64,000 nucleotides of DNA from Cephalopachus bancanus (Eukaryota > Chordata > Mammalia > Primates > Tarsiidae), in assembly GCA_027257055.1 (NCBI GenBank), contig JAPVLO010000019.1, positions 12,171,001 through 12,235,000 on the forward strand, in the 5' to 3' direction. The translations under genes and the position numbers were made by a program. Below, in pieces: positions 46,425 through 57,643 of the stretch. The notes beneath the pieces were generated by a model. It was not told where the DNA came from. It worked only from the letters and a program-made list of their open reading frames with translations, and searched no databases. Position 1 is the first letter of the stretch; every line of letters begins with the position of its first letter.

Positions 46425-47045
46425 GAGAAAATACAAATCTCCTGCATGAAGCATTATAGTTGAAATTTTCAAATCAAAGTGGTGTGTTACTACCAGTATA
46501 GCAAGAACATTATTTGCATAGGTAAGTTTTCTCATTGGAAGAGGTCATGTTAATTTTACTCTACATATACTTGACTTATATTTAAGGTTGCAGGAGGTAA
46601 AAGGGTAGATGAAATACATAAGCCATATCACAAAATTTTACATCAAATACTGTAGTATTGTGGGAAAGCATTCTGTGATTGACATCGTAAAGTCTTTGGA
46701 GTTTGGCACACCCATATTTAAATCAAGCCTGGTAATAATATATAAGTGTTTTAGTTTTTTGTTATGTCTAGTGAAGAAAACAATATTATTCTTGTTAGGA
46801 TGTAGAGATAGATAATATTTGTAAAGTATTCGCTTAGGTTAATAATTTATTAATACAAGGTATGCAGTGTACCAAAAAAGGTCCTGGTGCAGAGTAGTGT
46901 TTCAATAGTTAATATCAAGTTCATTTAGTATTATTCGTCATCATGCATCTAACTGGGATTTGGAATTTGAAATATTATGAAATTTTACTTGTCAAGAGAG
47001 ATTTCTATTATATCTTTATATTAAAATTCATAGTTTTGGGGTTTT
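46425..47045. other. No gene recognised
   Basis: AT-rich and unrecognised. Confidence 0.4.
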
Positions 47046-47342
47046 GTTTTTTTTTTAGTTGGAGTCTCACTCTGTCACTCAGACTGGAATGCAGTGGCAT
47101 GCTCATGGCCACCACAGCCTCGACCTGCTGGTCTCAGGCAATCTTTCCACCTCAGCTTTCCAAGTAGCTGGAACTACAGGCATGCACTACCACGCCCAGC
47201 TTTTTTTTTTTTTTTTAATTTATTGTAGAGATGAGGTCTTACCAACTTGCCCAGGCTGGTCTCAAACCCCTGAGCTCAAGCAATCCTCTCACCTTGGCTT
47301 CCCAAAATGCTGGGATTACAGGCTTGAGCCACTGTACCTGGC
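47046..47342 (-). repeat. Alu SINE, older copy
   Basis: A full-length antisense Alu with a long T-run in its linker (47201-47218). GGCTTGAGCCACTGTACCTGGCC at the end is the ancestral form. The target duplication is unclear. Confidence 0.95.
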
Positions 47343-48447
47343 CATAGATCTTTATTAATATTTCTCTTTTACAATATGCCATTTACAGTAGGCCCCTCTT
47401 AACATTTTCCTATACTTATATTTTCAGGGGTACCAAATTATTTTTGAAAAGAAAATGAAATATTGTTTGAAATATTTTGTCAAATATTTTATTTTGTCTC
47501 AACAAAATATTCACTATGAAGCATATATTTCTCTTTAATAAGAACTTAGATAATCGGTTATTCATATTTTTTCTATTCTCTCTTTAAGATCTTATTACAT
47601 TCGCACACAAAAAAGTAATTTAAAGATCAGATGGTTTTTTGGATCTGGAATAAAACTACATTCCATTGTCAATGAATAAAATTATGATTTTCTAGGTTTC
47701 AACAGTCTAATAAGAGAGTAGAATCATCTATTTTGTTGAACAACTCTCAGAGGGAAGTATGAAATCATGGTATCTGCCCTCAAGGCTTGTAAATGGAAAG
47801 GATCTTACATTATATTCAGACAGAAGAAATTACTCTAATTCTGTAATTAAAGAAACTATGAGGAGGGGTTTTTTTTCAAATTGCCTATTCATTCAATCAT
47901 AACAGAGACTTACTTCGTCCCAACTATGTACTGTATATTATATTAAGTGATCTAGGTGACATAATACCAAATAACATTTAGCATCTACCTTCAAAGAGTT
48001 TATAATTTAGTATAAAAAGTAATGTACATTAGTGAATATCTTGGACAAGAAGGTATCTTGGTGTATGAACAGGGGTGACTCAGGACTTAAGGTGCTTTGT
48101 AAATGTATGCATGACACTAAGATTCTAATGTTCCTTATGGTTGCAGTGTCCTTCACCCATTCCCATACCAATCATTGAGAATCCCTGCCATGGTGAGTTA
48201 GTATTATGAAGAGAAATATGTGAATTTTTGAGTTTGTTAGTGTTTAAAAAAAAAGGAGATAAAAACAAGGATGACACAGCTAAGCAGAATTGAAGACTAT
48301 ATAAAATGCACAATTAGAGAGGTATCTATAAAGGACTAAGGGATTCGAGTCAGATATCATTTGACAAATTAGACTATGAAGCAATTACATTAAACGTGGT
48401 TTTGAAACATCACTTTAAAGCTTACATTGCCTTTATGTGTAGTACAT
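47343..48447. other. Mostly unrecognised; L2-like segment 47885-48010
   Basis: 47885-48010 (CTATTCATTCAATCATAACAGAG, CAACTATGTACTGTATATTA, CTACCTTCAAAGAGTTTATAATTTAGT) resembles the antisense L2 3' end. The rest is unrecognised. Confidence 0.4.
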
Positions 48448-48448
48448 T

Positions 48449-48466
48449 AACCCTAACCCTAACACT
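48449..48466. repeat. Short telomere-like repeat
   Basis: Two and a half CCCTAA units (TTAACCCTAACCCTAACA), a short interstitial telomere-type motif. It may be chance. Confidence 0.7.
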
Positions 48467-48469
48467 AGC

Positions 48470-50755
48470 CTTAATCTTTATCTGTTGCATTATTTAATTT
48501 ATTGCTTTATTGTATTTGTTCCCAGTGACTTAGAATTAACTACCCCCATTCTCATTCAGCTTTTGGTATTCTGGGTTAAGAGACCCAATAATTGGCCTTG
48601 ACTTTACCATTTGCCCTTCTCCGTCAGATGATCGCCCAGATTACCTGTCAGCATATCTCTAAATTTCTGTTTAACCTTTAGTTAAGAGATGACTTTTTGA
48701 AAAGAGGCAATCACTTTTAGTTTCAAAAGGAGAAAAGCCTCATGTGGAAGGGTAATTTTAAAATTTCAACAGATAGAAACAAAGAATAAAATGTACCAAG
48801 CATAGAAAATAGTGTGAGAAATTAATAAGTAAAATTTTAAAAGAAATAATAGAAATGGAATTTGATTAATATTGTCATTTGGGTAGAGACTACACAAAAT
48901 AATATGACATAAGTTTGAAAAGGAAAATTACAATTATACTTTGGGATGGATATATATAGTTTAATATATTAGGTAATAAAGAGTCATTCTGCATTGTACA
49001 ATTTAATAATTTCATCCATGGTTTAGAAAGTAACATAGAAGTAACGTAAAAAATTAAGCAGATACATAAATTGCATTATAAACAAGTATGGATATCAAAG
49101 ATAATCTAGAAAAGCAGTGTAGAACTCCAAGCTAGAAGAACTGAGATAGGGAAAGACAGAATTCAGAGGTACAGATGAAAGAATTTTGGAACTAGAGATG
49201 TGACTATTTGTTGGTGAAGTTTGGGAGGTGCAAAAAAAAAAAACAATGGTGGCAACTATTTTTCTGAGAGTTTCTGGCCTGAGTGACTAAAACAACAATG
49301 CTATTATAAATCAAAATTTCAAAGCTGAGAGAAAGAATTGGTTTGGGGAAAATAGAATGAGTTCACTTTTATATCTAAGTTTAAGGTGCCAGTAAAAAAT
49401 ACAGCAGAATGTAGACATAGAACTGACAGCTGGAAACACAAGATAAGCACTCTGTAGATCTGTAAAGAGTAAGTTTGCAAAGGAGAAATCTTGGGGATGA
49501 ACAGCTAAGGAACAGATAAAAAAGGAGATGACGATGGTGATAATGACGACGACAATGACAGCAGGAACAGAAAAAAATAAAGAAACTTAAGGAAAACAAA
49601 ACAGTGTGTGAAAAAGGTAAAAAGAACAAGTATAACTGAGAAAAATTTAAAGTAGGTGGGAAAGTAGGCTAATATTCTGGAAACAAGGGAGGCTCACAAA
49701 GGAAGGCGGAGGTGGTGATCATGGGCACAGATGAAGGAGGAGGAGGAGAACTTGGGAAGTTAGAGTAGAATTGGTGATTAGGGAGTCATTAAAGTAGTAT
49801 TGTATTTGTTCCCAGTAATTTAGAATTGAAGTGAGAAGTGAGAAGAGGTGGAAAGGTGCAAAGCAGCCAGCGTAAACCGATTTATCAAAATGTGTAGTCA
49901 TGAAGAAAAGAGACAGAGAATGATGACTTGAGAGACAGATGGTTTTAAGTAAGAGGAAAGACCTGAATACCTGTGTTAGTGAGCAGAGAAGGTGGCAGTG
50001 CATGTACAAAATAAAATGTGTACCAGAAGGTAACTCATAAAGCAAATTACTAAACAAAAATAAAAGAATGAGCATGTAAAACACATGGGTTAGAATAAGA
50101 GGAAGGAATATTAACAACTGGAAGGATTTGAATGAAAGACATGTAGAGTTGAAAGAACTTGAAACGAAATGTTGCCATGGTCAGAGAAAAATAGAGTCAA
50201 CATCTCTCAAGTGAGAAAGAATTAATAATTGAGATGAATCTTAAAAACAGTGAGATACATTTGCAGAAAAACCACGGTGGTTGGTAGGATTAATGATCAA
50301 TAAAGGGTAAAGAAATCGCTGTCTAAGATAGAAAGGGCTCACATCTCAAGCTCACCATTTATATTTAGAAACCAAGCATTTGTAGGGAATGCTCCAAGAT
50401 GCTTTTGTGAATTACCGCAGTGATGTTTACTAGTTTAGGAGAGGAAAAGTGAAACCACTCAATAAAACTAATCTAGAAGTGAAGACTCCAAAGCTACACA
50501 GAGGAAGTCAGAGAGGTTAGTAATTTAGTAACTTTAGAATTCTGATAAGGTGTTGTTGCTGTGGTAACCAGAGTGGATAGATAAGGGGGGGGAAAGCCAC
50601 GTGATGACATGACAGACTGGTAATGAAGAAGATTGAAGGATTTAAAAGTTATAAGAATGGTGGAAAATTTAGGAGTGATTGACTTAGCTTAAAGATTGAT
50701 AGGTTGTGGTTAAAAGTGAGATGTTTGGACTCCTGGGCCAAAACCCAAGGTAATG
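48470..50755. other. Mostly unrecognised purine-rich stretch, possibly antisense L2
   Basis: Purine-rich on the plus strand. 49830-50000 has an AGAGGTGGAAAGGTG...GATGACTTGAGAGACAGATGG text that could be antisense L2, but I cannot confirm it. The minus-strand 132-codon frame at 49719-50117 is a leucine/serine-rich consequence of the composition. No gene is supported. Confidence 0.35.
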
Positions 50756-50989
50756 TCATAATAATGTTGGAAGAATGTGAAAAGAAGGGGTAACTCTCTT
50801 CCTCTTCTTTGCAAGATGCACCCACATTTGCTTAAGTAACCCTGGAGTGCCCACGACACAGTCGTGGCTACTTTTTCTTCTCCATATACGCATTCCTCTA
50901 GTTAAAACTTTGCATATCATCGATTTGTGCATGACTCTTCGAGCAATTTCACCAGCACTTTCATCATCCCTTAACATATTCAACTGCAT
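50756..50989 (-). pseudogene. Possible Tigger/pogo-type HTH remnant
   Basis: A 77-codon minus-strand frame reads MQLNMLRDDESAGEIARR..., reminiscent of the CENP-B-type helix-turn-helix at the N-terminus of pogo/Tigger transposases (pattern 'KLxMLRxxExGxxxxEIARxLG'). The similarity is short and there is no visible inverted repeat or downstream transposase. It may be chance. Confidence 0.3.
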
Positions 50990-51009
50990 GTCTGACCTCT
51001 CCAGTTGAA

Positions 51010-51865
51010 CATGATTTCAAAACCAAACTGTTCACTCCCATAAGCCTGCTCCTCCCCAAGTCTTCCAGTTACATTAAATTATACAACCATCCCCAAGCTG
51101 CTTAGCCAAGAACCTAGGAACCATCCTTGATGCTTCTTCCCTCTACCTCCTACAGCCATATTGACTTCATCAACAAGTTCTGCCTGTTTTATTTCTAGCA
51201 CCTGTTCTGAATCCCACCATCATTTATCAGTTGGAAAAAGCAATAGAACTTTGCTCCATTCTGTTTCCACTCTCACATTCACTCCAGCAAACCATTTTCC
51301 ACACAGCAGTCAAAACAATCATGTACAACCCCAGATCACAATTTGTTTATCCTTGGATTAAGTCCTTATAATAAATCCCATTTCATTTACAATAAAATAC
51401 AAACTTCTTAACATGTATGTTCTCTAACAACATGCTTAGCCTCATCTATGACCATTCTCTCCCTTACCCATTCCTTACAAGTTACACTGCCCTTCTTCCT
51501 GTTACTAGATGATTCTATCATCTTTTCACTTAATGGTCTTTGTGCTGTCTCTTCTTTTTGCCATGATGGGTTTCCACAGCTGTTCCTCTTCCCTATTCAG
51601 GTCACAGTTTAAACGTCCCTCGGTGACATAACACTTCAGTCTGAAGTTACTTTCTGGTCACCCTTTAGCTCTTTCCATTCTAGTGCTTCTCTGAAGAGCC
51701 CTTATATGTGACTGATCATTTACTGTTTATTTACTTATCTCTCTATCTCACACTAGATTTTAAGCTTTGTCTGTCTTATTCATCACCAGCATTAAAACAG
51801 TGCCTGATCTATAAAAGGCTCCCATTATCTATTCATCAAATAAATGAATAGATGATTAAAATCAC
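51010..51865 (+). repeat. L2 LINE, 3' region
   Basis: The sense L2 order is seen: CTACCTCCTACAGCCATATT, CACAGCAGTCAAAACAATC, AATAAAATACAAACTTCTTA, CATGCTTAGCCTCATC, TGCCATGATGGGTTTCC, TCAGGTCACAGTTTAAACGTCC, then the 3' end AAACAGTGCCTGATC and TCATCAAATAAATGAATAGATG. No frame is intact. Confidence 0.85.
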
Positions 51866-52069
51866 TGAAGTTGAGTATGTCATTATAGGTCATCTATATT
51901 TAGTACATAGTGACAAAAAAATTTAAAATGTCTCTTATCAGATCAACCCTATTTTGTATCTCAGCTAGAGTGCCAAGAGAGAATGCATTCACTTTCTTCC
52001 AGAATAACTTCAGCTAATAATGCAGACTCACCTTTCAATAGTCTGTTATTAATCTATGATCTCTTTTTT

Positions 52070-52351
52070 TTTTTTTTTTGAGTTGGAGTCTCACTCTGTC
52101 ACCCAGACTGGAGTGTAGTGGCCGCTCCCGGCCACCGCAGCCTCGGCCTGCTGGGCTCCGGTATCCTTCCGCCTCAGCCTTCCAAGTAGCCGGAATTACA
52201 GGCATGCACTACCACGCCCAGCTGATTTTTTGATTTATTGTAGAGATGAGGTCTCGCTGCCCAGCGGGTCTCGAACACGCGGGCTCAGGTAATCCACTCA
52301 CCTCAGCCTCCCAAAGGCGCAGGATTACAGGCTGAGCCACCGAGCCCGGCT
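52070..52351 (-). repeat. Young Alu SINE, lineage-specific type
   Basis: A full-length antisense copy with GCCGCTCCCGGCCACCGC and the end CCACCGAGCCCGGC. A 15-bp duplication, TATGATCTCTTTTTT, lies at 52055-52069 and 52352-52366. Confidence 0.97.
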
Positions 52352-52369
52352 TATGATCTCTTTTTTAAA

Positions 52370-54652
52370 CTTAAATTTTATTTTATTTTATTTTAGATTC
52401 AGGGGGTACACATGCATGGTAACTGCATGGCCATGTTGTGTAGTGGTGGAGGTTGGGACTCAGGTGACCCATTCCCCAGAGACTGAACATTGTGCCCTGT
52501 AGATAGTTTCTGAACACAAACCCTTCTCCCCTATCTCCCTTTATTAAAGTCCCCAGTGTCTATTTTTTCCATCTTTGTGACCATTTAGCTCCTAGATATG
52601 AGTGGGAGCATACAGTGTTCGGTTTCCTTTTCTGAGTCAGTTCATTTAAGATGATGATATCCAGCCCCATCCATATTGCTGCAAAGTACATAATTTTATT
52701 TTATGGCTGTGTAGTACTCCATGGTGTATTTATATACTACATTTTCATTATCCATTGATTTGTTGAAGAATATCTAAGTGGATTCCACATCTTTGCAATT
52801 GTGAGTTGTGCTTCAATAAACATGTAAGTGCAGGCGTCTTTTTTATATAATGATCTCTGTTCCTAGGGTACATACCTCGTAGTGGTATTGCTGGATCAAA
52901 TAGCAGTCAACTTTTAGTTCTTTGATAAATCTCCATACAGCTTTCCATAGAAGTAGCACTAATTTACATTCCCACCAACAGTGTATAAATGTTCCCTTTT
53001 CTCCACATCTGTGCCAGCATCTTTTGTTTTTTGATTTTTGAATAATGGCCATTCTGACTGGTATAAGGTGGTACCTTGTTGTGGTTTTAATTTTCATTTC
53101 CCTGATGATTAGTGATGTTGAACATTTTTTCATATATTTGCTGGCCATTTGTACATCTTCTTTTGAGAGATATCTGTTCATGTCATTTGCCCATTTTTAA
53201 TGGGATTATTTCCTTTTTTCTTGCAGATTTGTATAACTTCTTTGTGCAGTCTGGATATTAGCCCTTTGTCTTATATATAGTTTGCTAATTTCTTCTTCCA
53301 TTCTCTAGATAGCCTATTTGCTGTCTTGATTATTTCTTCTGCTGCCCAAAAGTTTTTGGTTTAATTAAATCCCACCTATTTATTTATATTATTGTTGCAT
53401 TTGCTTTTGAGGTTTTAGCCATAAATTCTTTGCCTCCATAAGAGTTTTTCCTAAGTTTTCTTCTAGAAGTTTTATGGTTTTAGACTTGACATTTTAGACT
53501 TTAATCCATTTTGAGTTAACTTTTGTATATGGGGAGAGATAGGTATCAAGTTTCGTTTTTCTGCATGTAGCTATACATTTTGAGTTAACTTTTGTATATG
53601 GGAAGAGACAGGTATCAAGTTTCATTTTTCTGCATGTGGCTATACAGTTTGAATAGTCTGCCTTTTCCCCAGTGAAGGTTTTTGTCTACTTTGTCAAAGA
53701 TCAGTTGGTGGTAGGTACTTGGGTTTGTTTCTGGATTCTCTATTCTTTCTCATGAGTTCATGTGTCTGCTCTTGTATCCATACCATGCTGTTTTGGTTAC
53801 TACAGCCTTGTAGTATAATTTGAAGTCACATAATGCGATGCCTCCAGCTTTGTTCTTTTTGCTTAGGATTATTTTGGATATTCTGGCTCTTTTTTAGTTC
53901 CATATGAATTTTAGGATTGTTTTTTCTAATTCTGTGGAAAATGGCATTGGTAGTTTGATAGGAATTATATTGAATCTGCAGAGTACTTTGAGTAATGTGA
54001 TCATTTTAATAACATTGATTCTTCCAGTTCATGAGCATGGGATGTTTCTCTATTTGTATGTGTCCTCTGCAATTTCTCTCATCAGAGTCTTGTGGTTCTC
54101 ATTGTAGAGATCTTTCACTTCCTTGGTTAACTATATTCCTAACTATTTTAACTTTTTGTTTGCTATTCTAAATGGAATTGAGCTTTTCATTTGATTCTCA
54201 GCTTGGTTTCTATTGGTGTATAGCAGCACTACTGTTTTGTGTGTGTTGATTTTGTATCCTGAAACTTTACCAAATTCATTTATCAAGTCCAGGAGTCTTT
54301 TGAAGTCATCCTTGGCCTTTTCTAGGTATAAGATCATATCATTGGCATACAGAGATAGTTTGATTTCTTTTTTCCAGTTTGGACACCCATTATTTATTTT
54401 TCTTGCTGACTGCTCTGCCTAGGACTCCCAGTATTATGTTGAATAGGAGTAGTGAAAGTGGGCATTCTTGCCTTGTTCCAGTTCTGAAAGGGAATGTGCT
54501 CTTTCTATAGTTTTGGGGCAGAATGTTCTGTAGATGTCTGCTAGTTCCATTTCCTCTAGAGTTCCATTTAATTTCAACTTTTTTTTATGACATTCTACCT
54601 TAACATTCTGTCTATTGCTGTCAGTGATGTTCATTGATGTTCTGTCTATTAT
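52370..54652 (-). mobile_element. Antisense L1, 3' half, with broken reverse transcriptase
   Basis: The minus strand ends in an L1 3'UTR with a TAAAATAAAATAAAAT tail (52370-52395). Above it lie the ORF2 C-terminal region (112-codon frame 52843-53181) and the reverse transcriptase region (64-codon frame 54143-54337, MILYLEKAKDDFKRLLDLINEFGKVSG...). The RT catalytic box reads YAND (54338-54349) instead of FADD. At about 54510 the text jumps to endonuclease-region sequence, an internal deletion. Dead element. Confidence 0.88.
53508..53645. repeat. 69-bp tandem duplication inside L1 ORF2
   Basis: Copies 53508-53576 and 53577-53645 both read ATTTTGAGTTAACTTTTG and continue through ATGTAGCTATACA / ATGTGGCTATACA. 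They differ at about four positions. Since 69 is 23 codons, the duplication kept the frame. Confidence 0.95.
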
Positions 54653-54880
54653 TGACATAAGCGGACCCTGAGCAATTATTATAATACTATAAGAAAGGGA
54701 TTTGCAGTATTGGGAAACTGTCAGAGGAGGGAGGGGGTGGCATACTTCATTAATAAGCGTACCTGAATTCAAACCAGGCAAAGTGGGGACCAAAGTGAAG
54801 CCCAAACTTTACCTGTACAGTGACCATTTGTATATCTAATCCTGAATTGTACCCCACATCTTTAAAATTAATAATAATAA
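54653..54880 (+). mobile_element. Sense L1 3' end, lineage-type tail
   Basis: ATAAGCGGACCCTGAGCAAT through CAAACTTTACCTGTACAGTG and CCTGAATTGTACCCCACAT to an AATAATAATAAAA tail, the same 3'UTR as at 23.7 kb. It sits head-on against the antisense L1 with no spacer, which could be a 5'-inverted insertion or two separate events. Confidence 0.9.
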
Positions 54881-55259
54881 AACATAGAGTCAGGAAGGGC
54901 CTTACCACTAGCTGTAAGTCTGAATATATGAAAGATTTTCTCCTAGTGTATAGGTTTTAGACATTTATCAAGAAGTAAAGAGTGAGTAATAAAATGCCAT
55001 AAACATTTTCTCTGAATCATATATTTTATTTAATAATTGTGATTTTTTGCCTTTCAGAAAGCAACAGAGATTCAGAGATAATTTAAAGACAAGTAAGTAT
55101 GACTACTCATTATGAGATGAGTAATAAGCATCATTATTATGAGATTTAATGAGTGCCCTTGAGTGGAGACTCATTGTAAGAAATAGTAAATATGGAGGCC
55201 ATCACTACAAGAGGTACAGTCTAAAAAGCAATATAAATAAATGAATCACAATATCCAAC
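54881..55259. other. No gene recognised
   Basis: AT-rich and unrecognised. Confidence 0.4.
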
Positions 55260-55532
55260 ATGAGGCAGCCAGAGTGAGTTTCTCCTGCAGATTATACCAA
55301 GGTAGAGAGTTTCCTCAGTACTCAGAGAGAAACAGACCAGCAGCATGCCCCACAAGTCTCCAAAGGAGTGATAATAACACTTAGAGCAAAGAAGAAGAAA
55401 AAATATTCCACTGACCTGGACTAGAACTGGATGGACTCTTGCCTGCACCATCAGAGTCCACCGCCGTCTCTGGACGTAGTGGGGAAGGTGAGTGAAAGGA
55501 ATTTAGGAGTTCTCTGCTCCTGCAGCAGACTT

Positions 55533-56015
55533 TCAGGGCTCCCTGAGTCTTGCAGGACCTTGGTCTTTCATGGGAAACTGCCTTCCCCAAAGCCATGCCC
55601 TGCTGTGGAGTGGTGCAGGAAAAAAGGCTTGAGCAGCACCAGCCACCATTCTCCCTCTTGCAGGGTAGAGTGGCTGCTTTCTAGCTGACCTGGGAAGGGA
55701 CAGGCCCAAAAGGCAAACTCCATGGCTGCCTATAGTTCCTGGCTGAGTGGGTTGCTTTAGAACACCTGAGGCCCTGAGAAAGGCTGCACCTTGACATCTG
55801 CAATCTACAGGTTGCAGATGGCCTGAGGCAAAGGCAGGAGCCTGGTGGGATGCATTGCCATACCAACCTCTCACTCCCTGTGTAAACGCTTCTGTGTCTG
55901 TTTTGCACAGCAGCGTTACCCTAGTGGCCCAGGACTTCCTCCTAATACCCACTGGAGCAGCTAAGTGTACATACTTGTGGCTTGCTTCAGCTCCTTTCCC
56001 CTGCTCTCCCCACAA
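55533..56015 (-). other. 160-codon antisense open frame in an L1 5'UTR
   Basis: The longest open frame in the window (MWGEQGKGAEASHKY...). It runs antisense across the L1 5'UTR. I recognise no domain. The human L1 5'UTR has an antisense promoter and a small antisense frame (ORF0), but I have no evidence that this is its counterpart. GC-rich 5'UTR sequence makes chance open frames more likely. Confidence 0.35.
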
Positions 56016-56873
56016 AGTCTCAAAAAGAGAGAACTAGGGAAATCCATAGAGTCCTGCCCTTGGACTAGGCTGGCTGAGCACTTTCTTGGAGCAATGCTCA
56101 CCAAGGGGAAACCCTCCTGCCACCATCACAGCTGGCTTTCTCTCACAAGTGCCAGAGATTGATGGCGCAGCCCACCACGCTGGATATAATACCTCAGCTT
56201 TGGAGAAGGCCTGATACCAAACAGCAGATAATAGCCTTTTCCAAGTCACTTTGGCCACTCAGGATGTTATGAGCCAGTGTAGGCACACAGCACAGGGTTG
56301 CCACAGCTGGCAATTGAGAAACTCGCCACACACCAAAGCTTTGTATAACCAAGGAAACCCTGGTGTGCCCATATCAGTCCCCTGCCAACCTCAAATAAGA
56401 AGAAATCATGTACTCAAATGAGAAATAAATAAAAAAAAAATTCTGACAATATGAAAAAGCAGAGTTCTCCAACACTCTCCATAGACCACACCAACTCTTT
56501 GGCAATGAACCCTAACCAAAATGACATTTTTGAAATTCCAGATGTGAAATTCAAAGGTTTCATGATAAGATTGATCAATGAACTTCAGAAGAAAATGGAA
56601 TATCAACAAAATGAAATTTAAAAAAAAACTATTCAGGACATAAGTGAAAAATTCTCCAAAGAGACAGACACCTTAGAAAATAAGCCAAGATAAACAAAGC
56701 TAAAATTCTGGAAATTACACAAGCATCTAGGGAAGTACAGTGGAAACTTTTAACAGTATCTAGAACAAGCAGAAGAAAGGATCTCAGAACTTGAAGACAG
56801 CTCTTTTGAATTAATCCAATCATATAACAATAAAGAAAAGAGAATCATAAGAACAAAACAAGATCTCCAACAA

Positions 56874-57200
56874 ATGTGGGATTATGTAAAATGTCCAAAC
56901 CTAAGAATCATAGGTATTCCTGAAGAAGAGGAGAAAGAAACAGGTTTGGGTAACCCATTTGATGGAATAATGGAGGAATACTACCCCAGAAACCTAAACA
57001 TCCAGATACAAGAAGCCCAAAGAACCCGTGGAAGAGTCATTGCAAAAAGGTCATTTCCAAGGCATATAATCACCTCACAATGCAAAGCTAATATGAAGGA
57101 AAGAATTTTTAAGAGCAGTGAGACAAATGCATCAAATAACTTACAAAGGCAAACCTATCAGACTTACAGAAAACTTCTCAGAAGTATCCCTACAGGCTAG
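56874..57200 (+). pseudogene. L1 ORF1p RRM-region remnant
   Basis: A 108-codon frame, CPNLRIIGIPEEEEKETG...NIQIQEAQRT...FPRHIIT...ERIFKSSE, aligns with the RNA-recognition-motif part of L1 ORF1p, the trimeric RNA-binding chaperone of L1. It lacks the coiled-coil start and is cut by a stop before the C-terminal domain. Confidence 0.92.
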
Positions 57201-57599
57201 AAGGGATTGGGGCCCCATCATTAATCTCCTCAAATAGAATAATAGTCAGACAAAAATTCTGTATTCTGCAAAGCTGAGTTTCATAAATGAGGGAGAAATA
57301 AAGTACTTAGCAGACAAGTAAATGCTGAGGGAATTTATCATCACTAGACCAGTTCTACAAGAAATACACAACGAGTTCTAAATACTGAAACAAAAAGTTA
57401 AAATACACTAGTAGAAAAATGCTGGAAATCATAAAGTTCACAGGCTTTGTGGAACACCAACACAATAGAAAAAATAAATTAATAAAGTAACAGATAACAA
57501 ACAGTATGATGAATAGAATAGTATGTTACATATCATTAGGAACTCTGAACAAAAATGGTCTTAATGACCCACTAATAAGATATAGATTGGCAGAATGAA

Positions 57600-57600
<1 letters not shown>

Positions 57601-57641
<41 letters not shown>
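57601..57641. repeat. (CA)n microsatellite
   Basis: About 20 perfect CA units within the L1 inter-ORF or early ORF2 region. Confidence 0.97.

Positions 57642-57643
<2 letters not shown>

Noticed and set aside
49719..50117. 132-codon minus-strand frame, Leu/Ser-rich, like a membrane protein
   Set aside because: The purine-rich plus strand yields hydrophobic antisense translations. There is no domain and no start context worth trusting.
55681..56258. Other overlapping short frames in the L1 5'UTR at 55-56 kb
   Set aside because: GC-richer sequence gives open frames in several phases. Only the 160-codon one was kept, and only as a lead.
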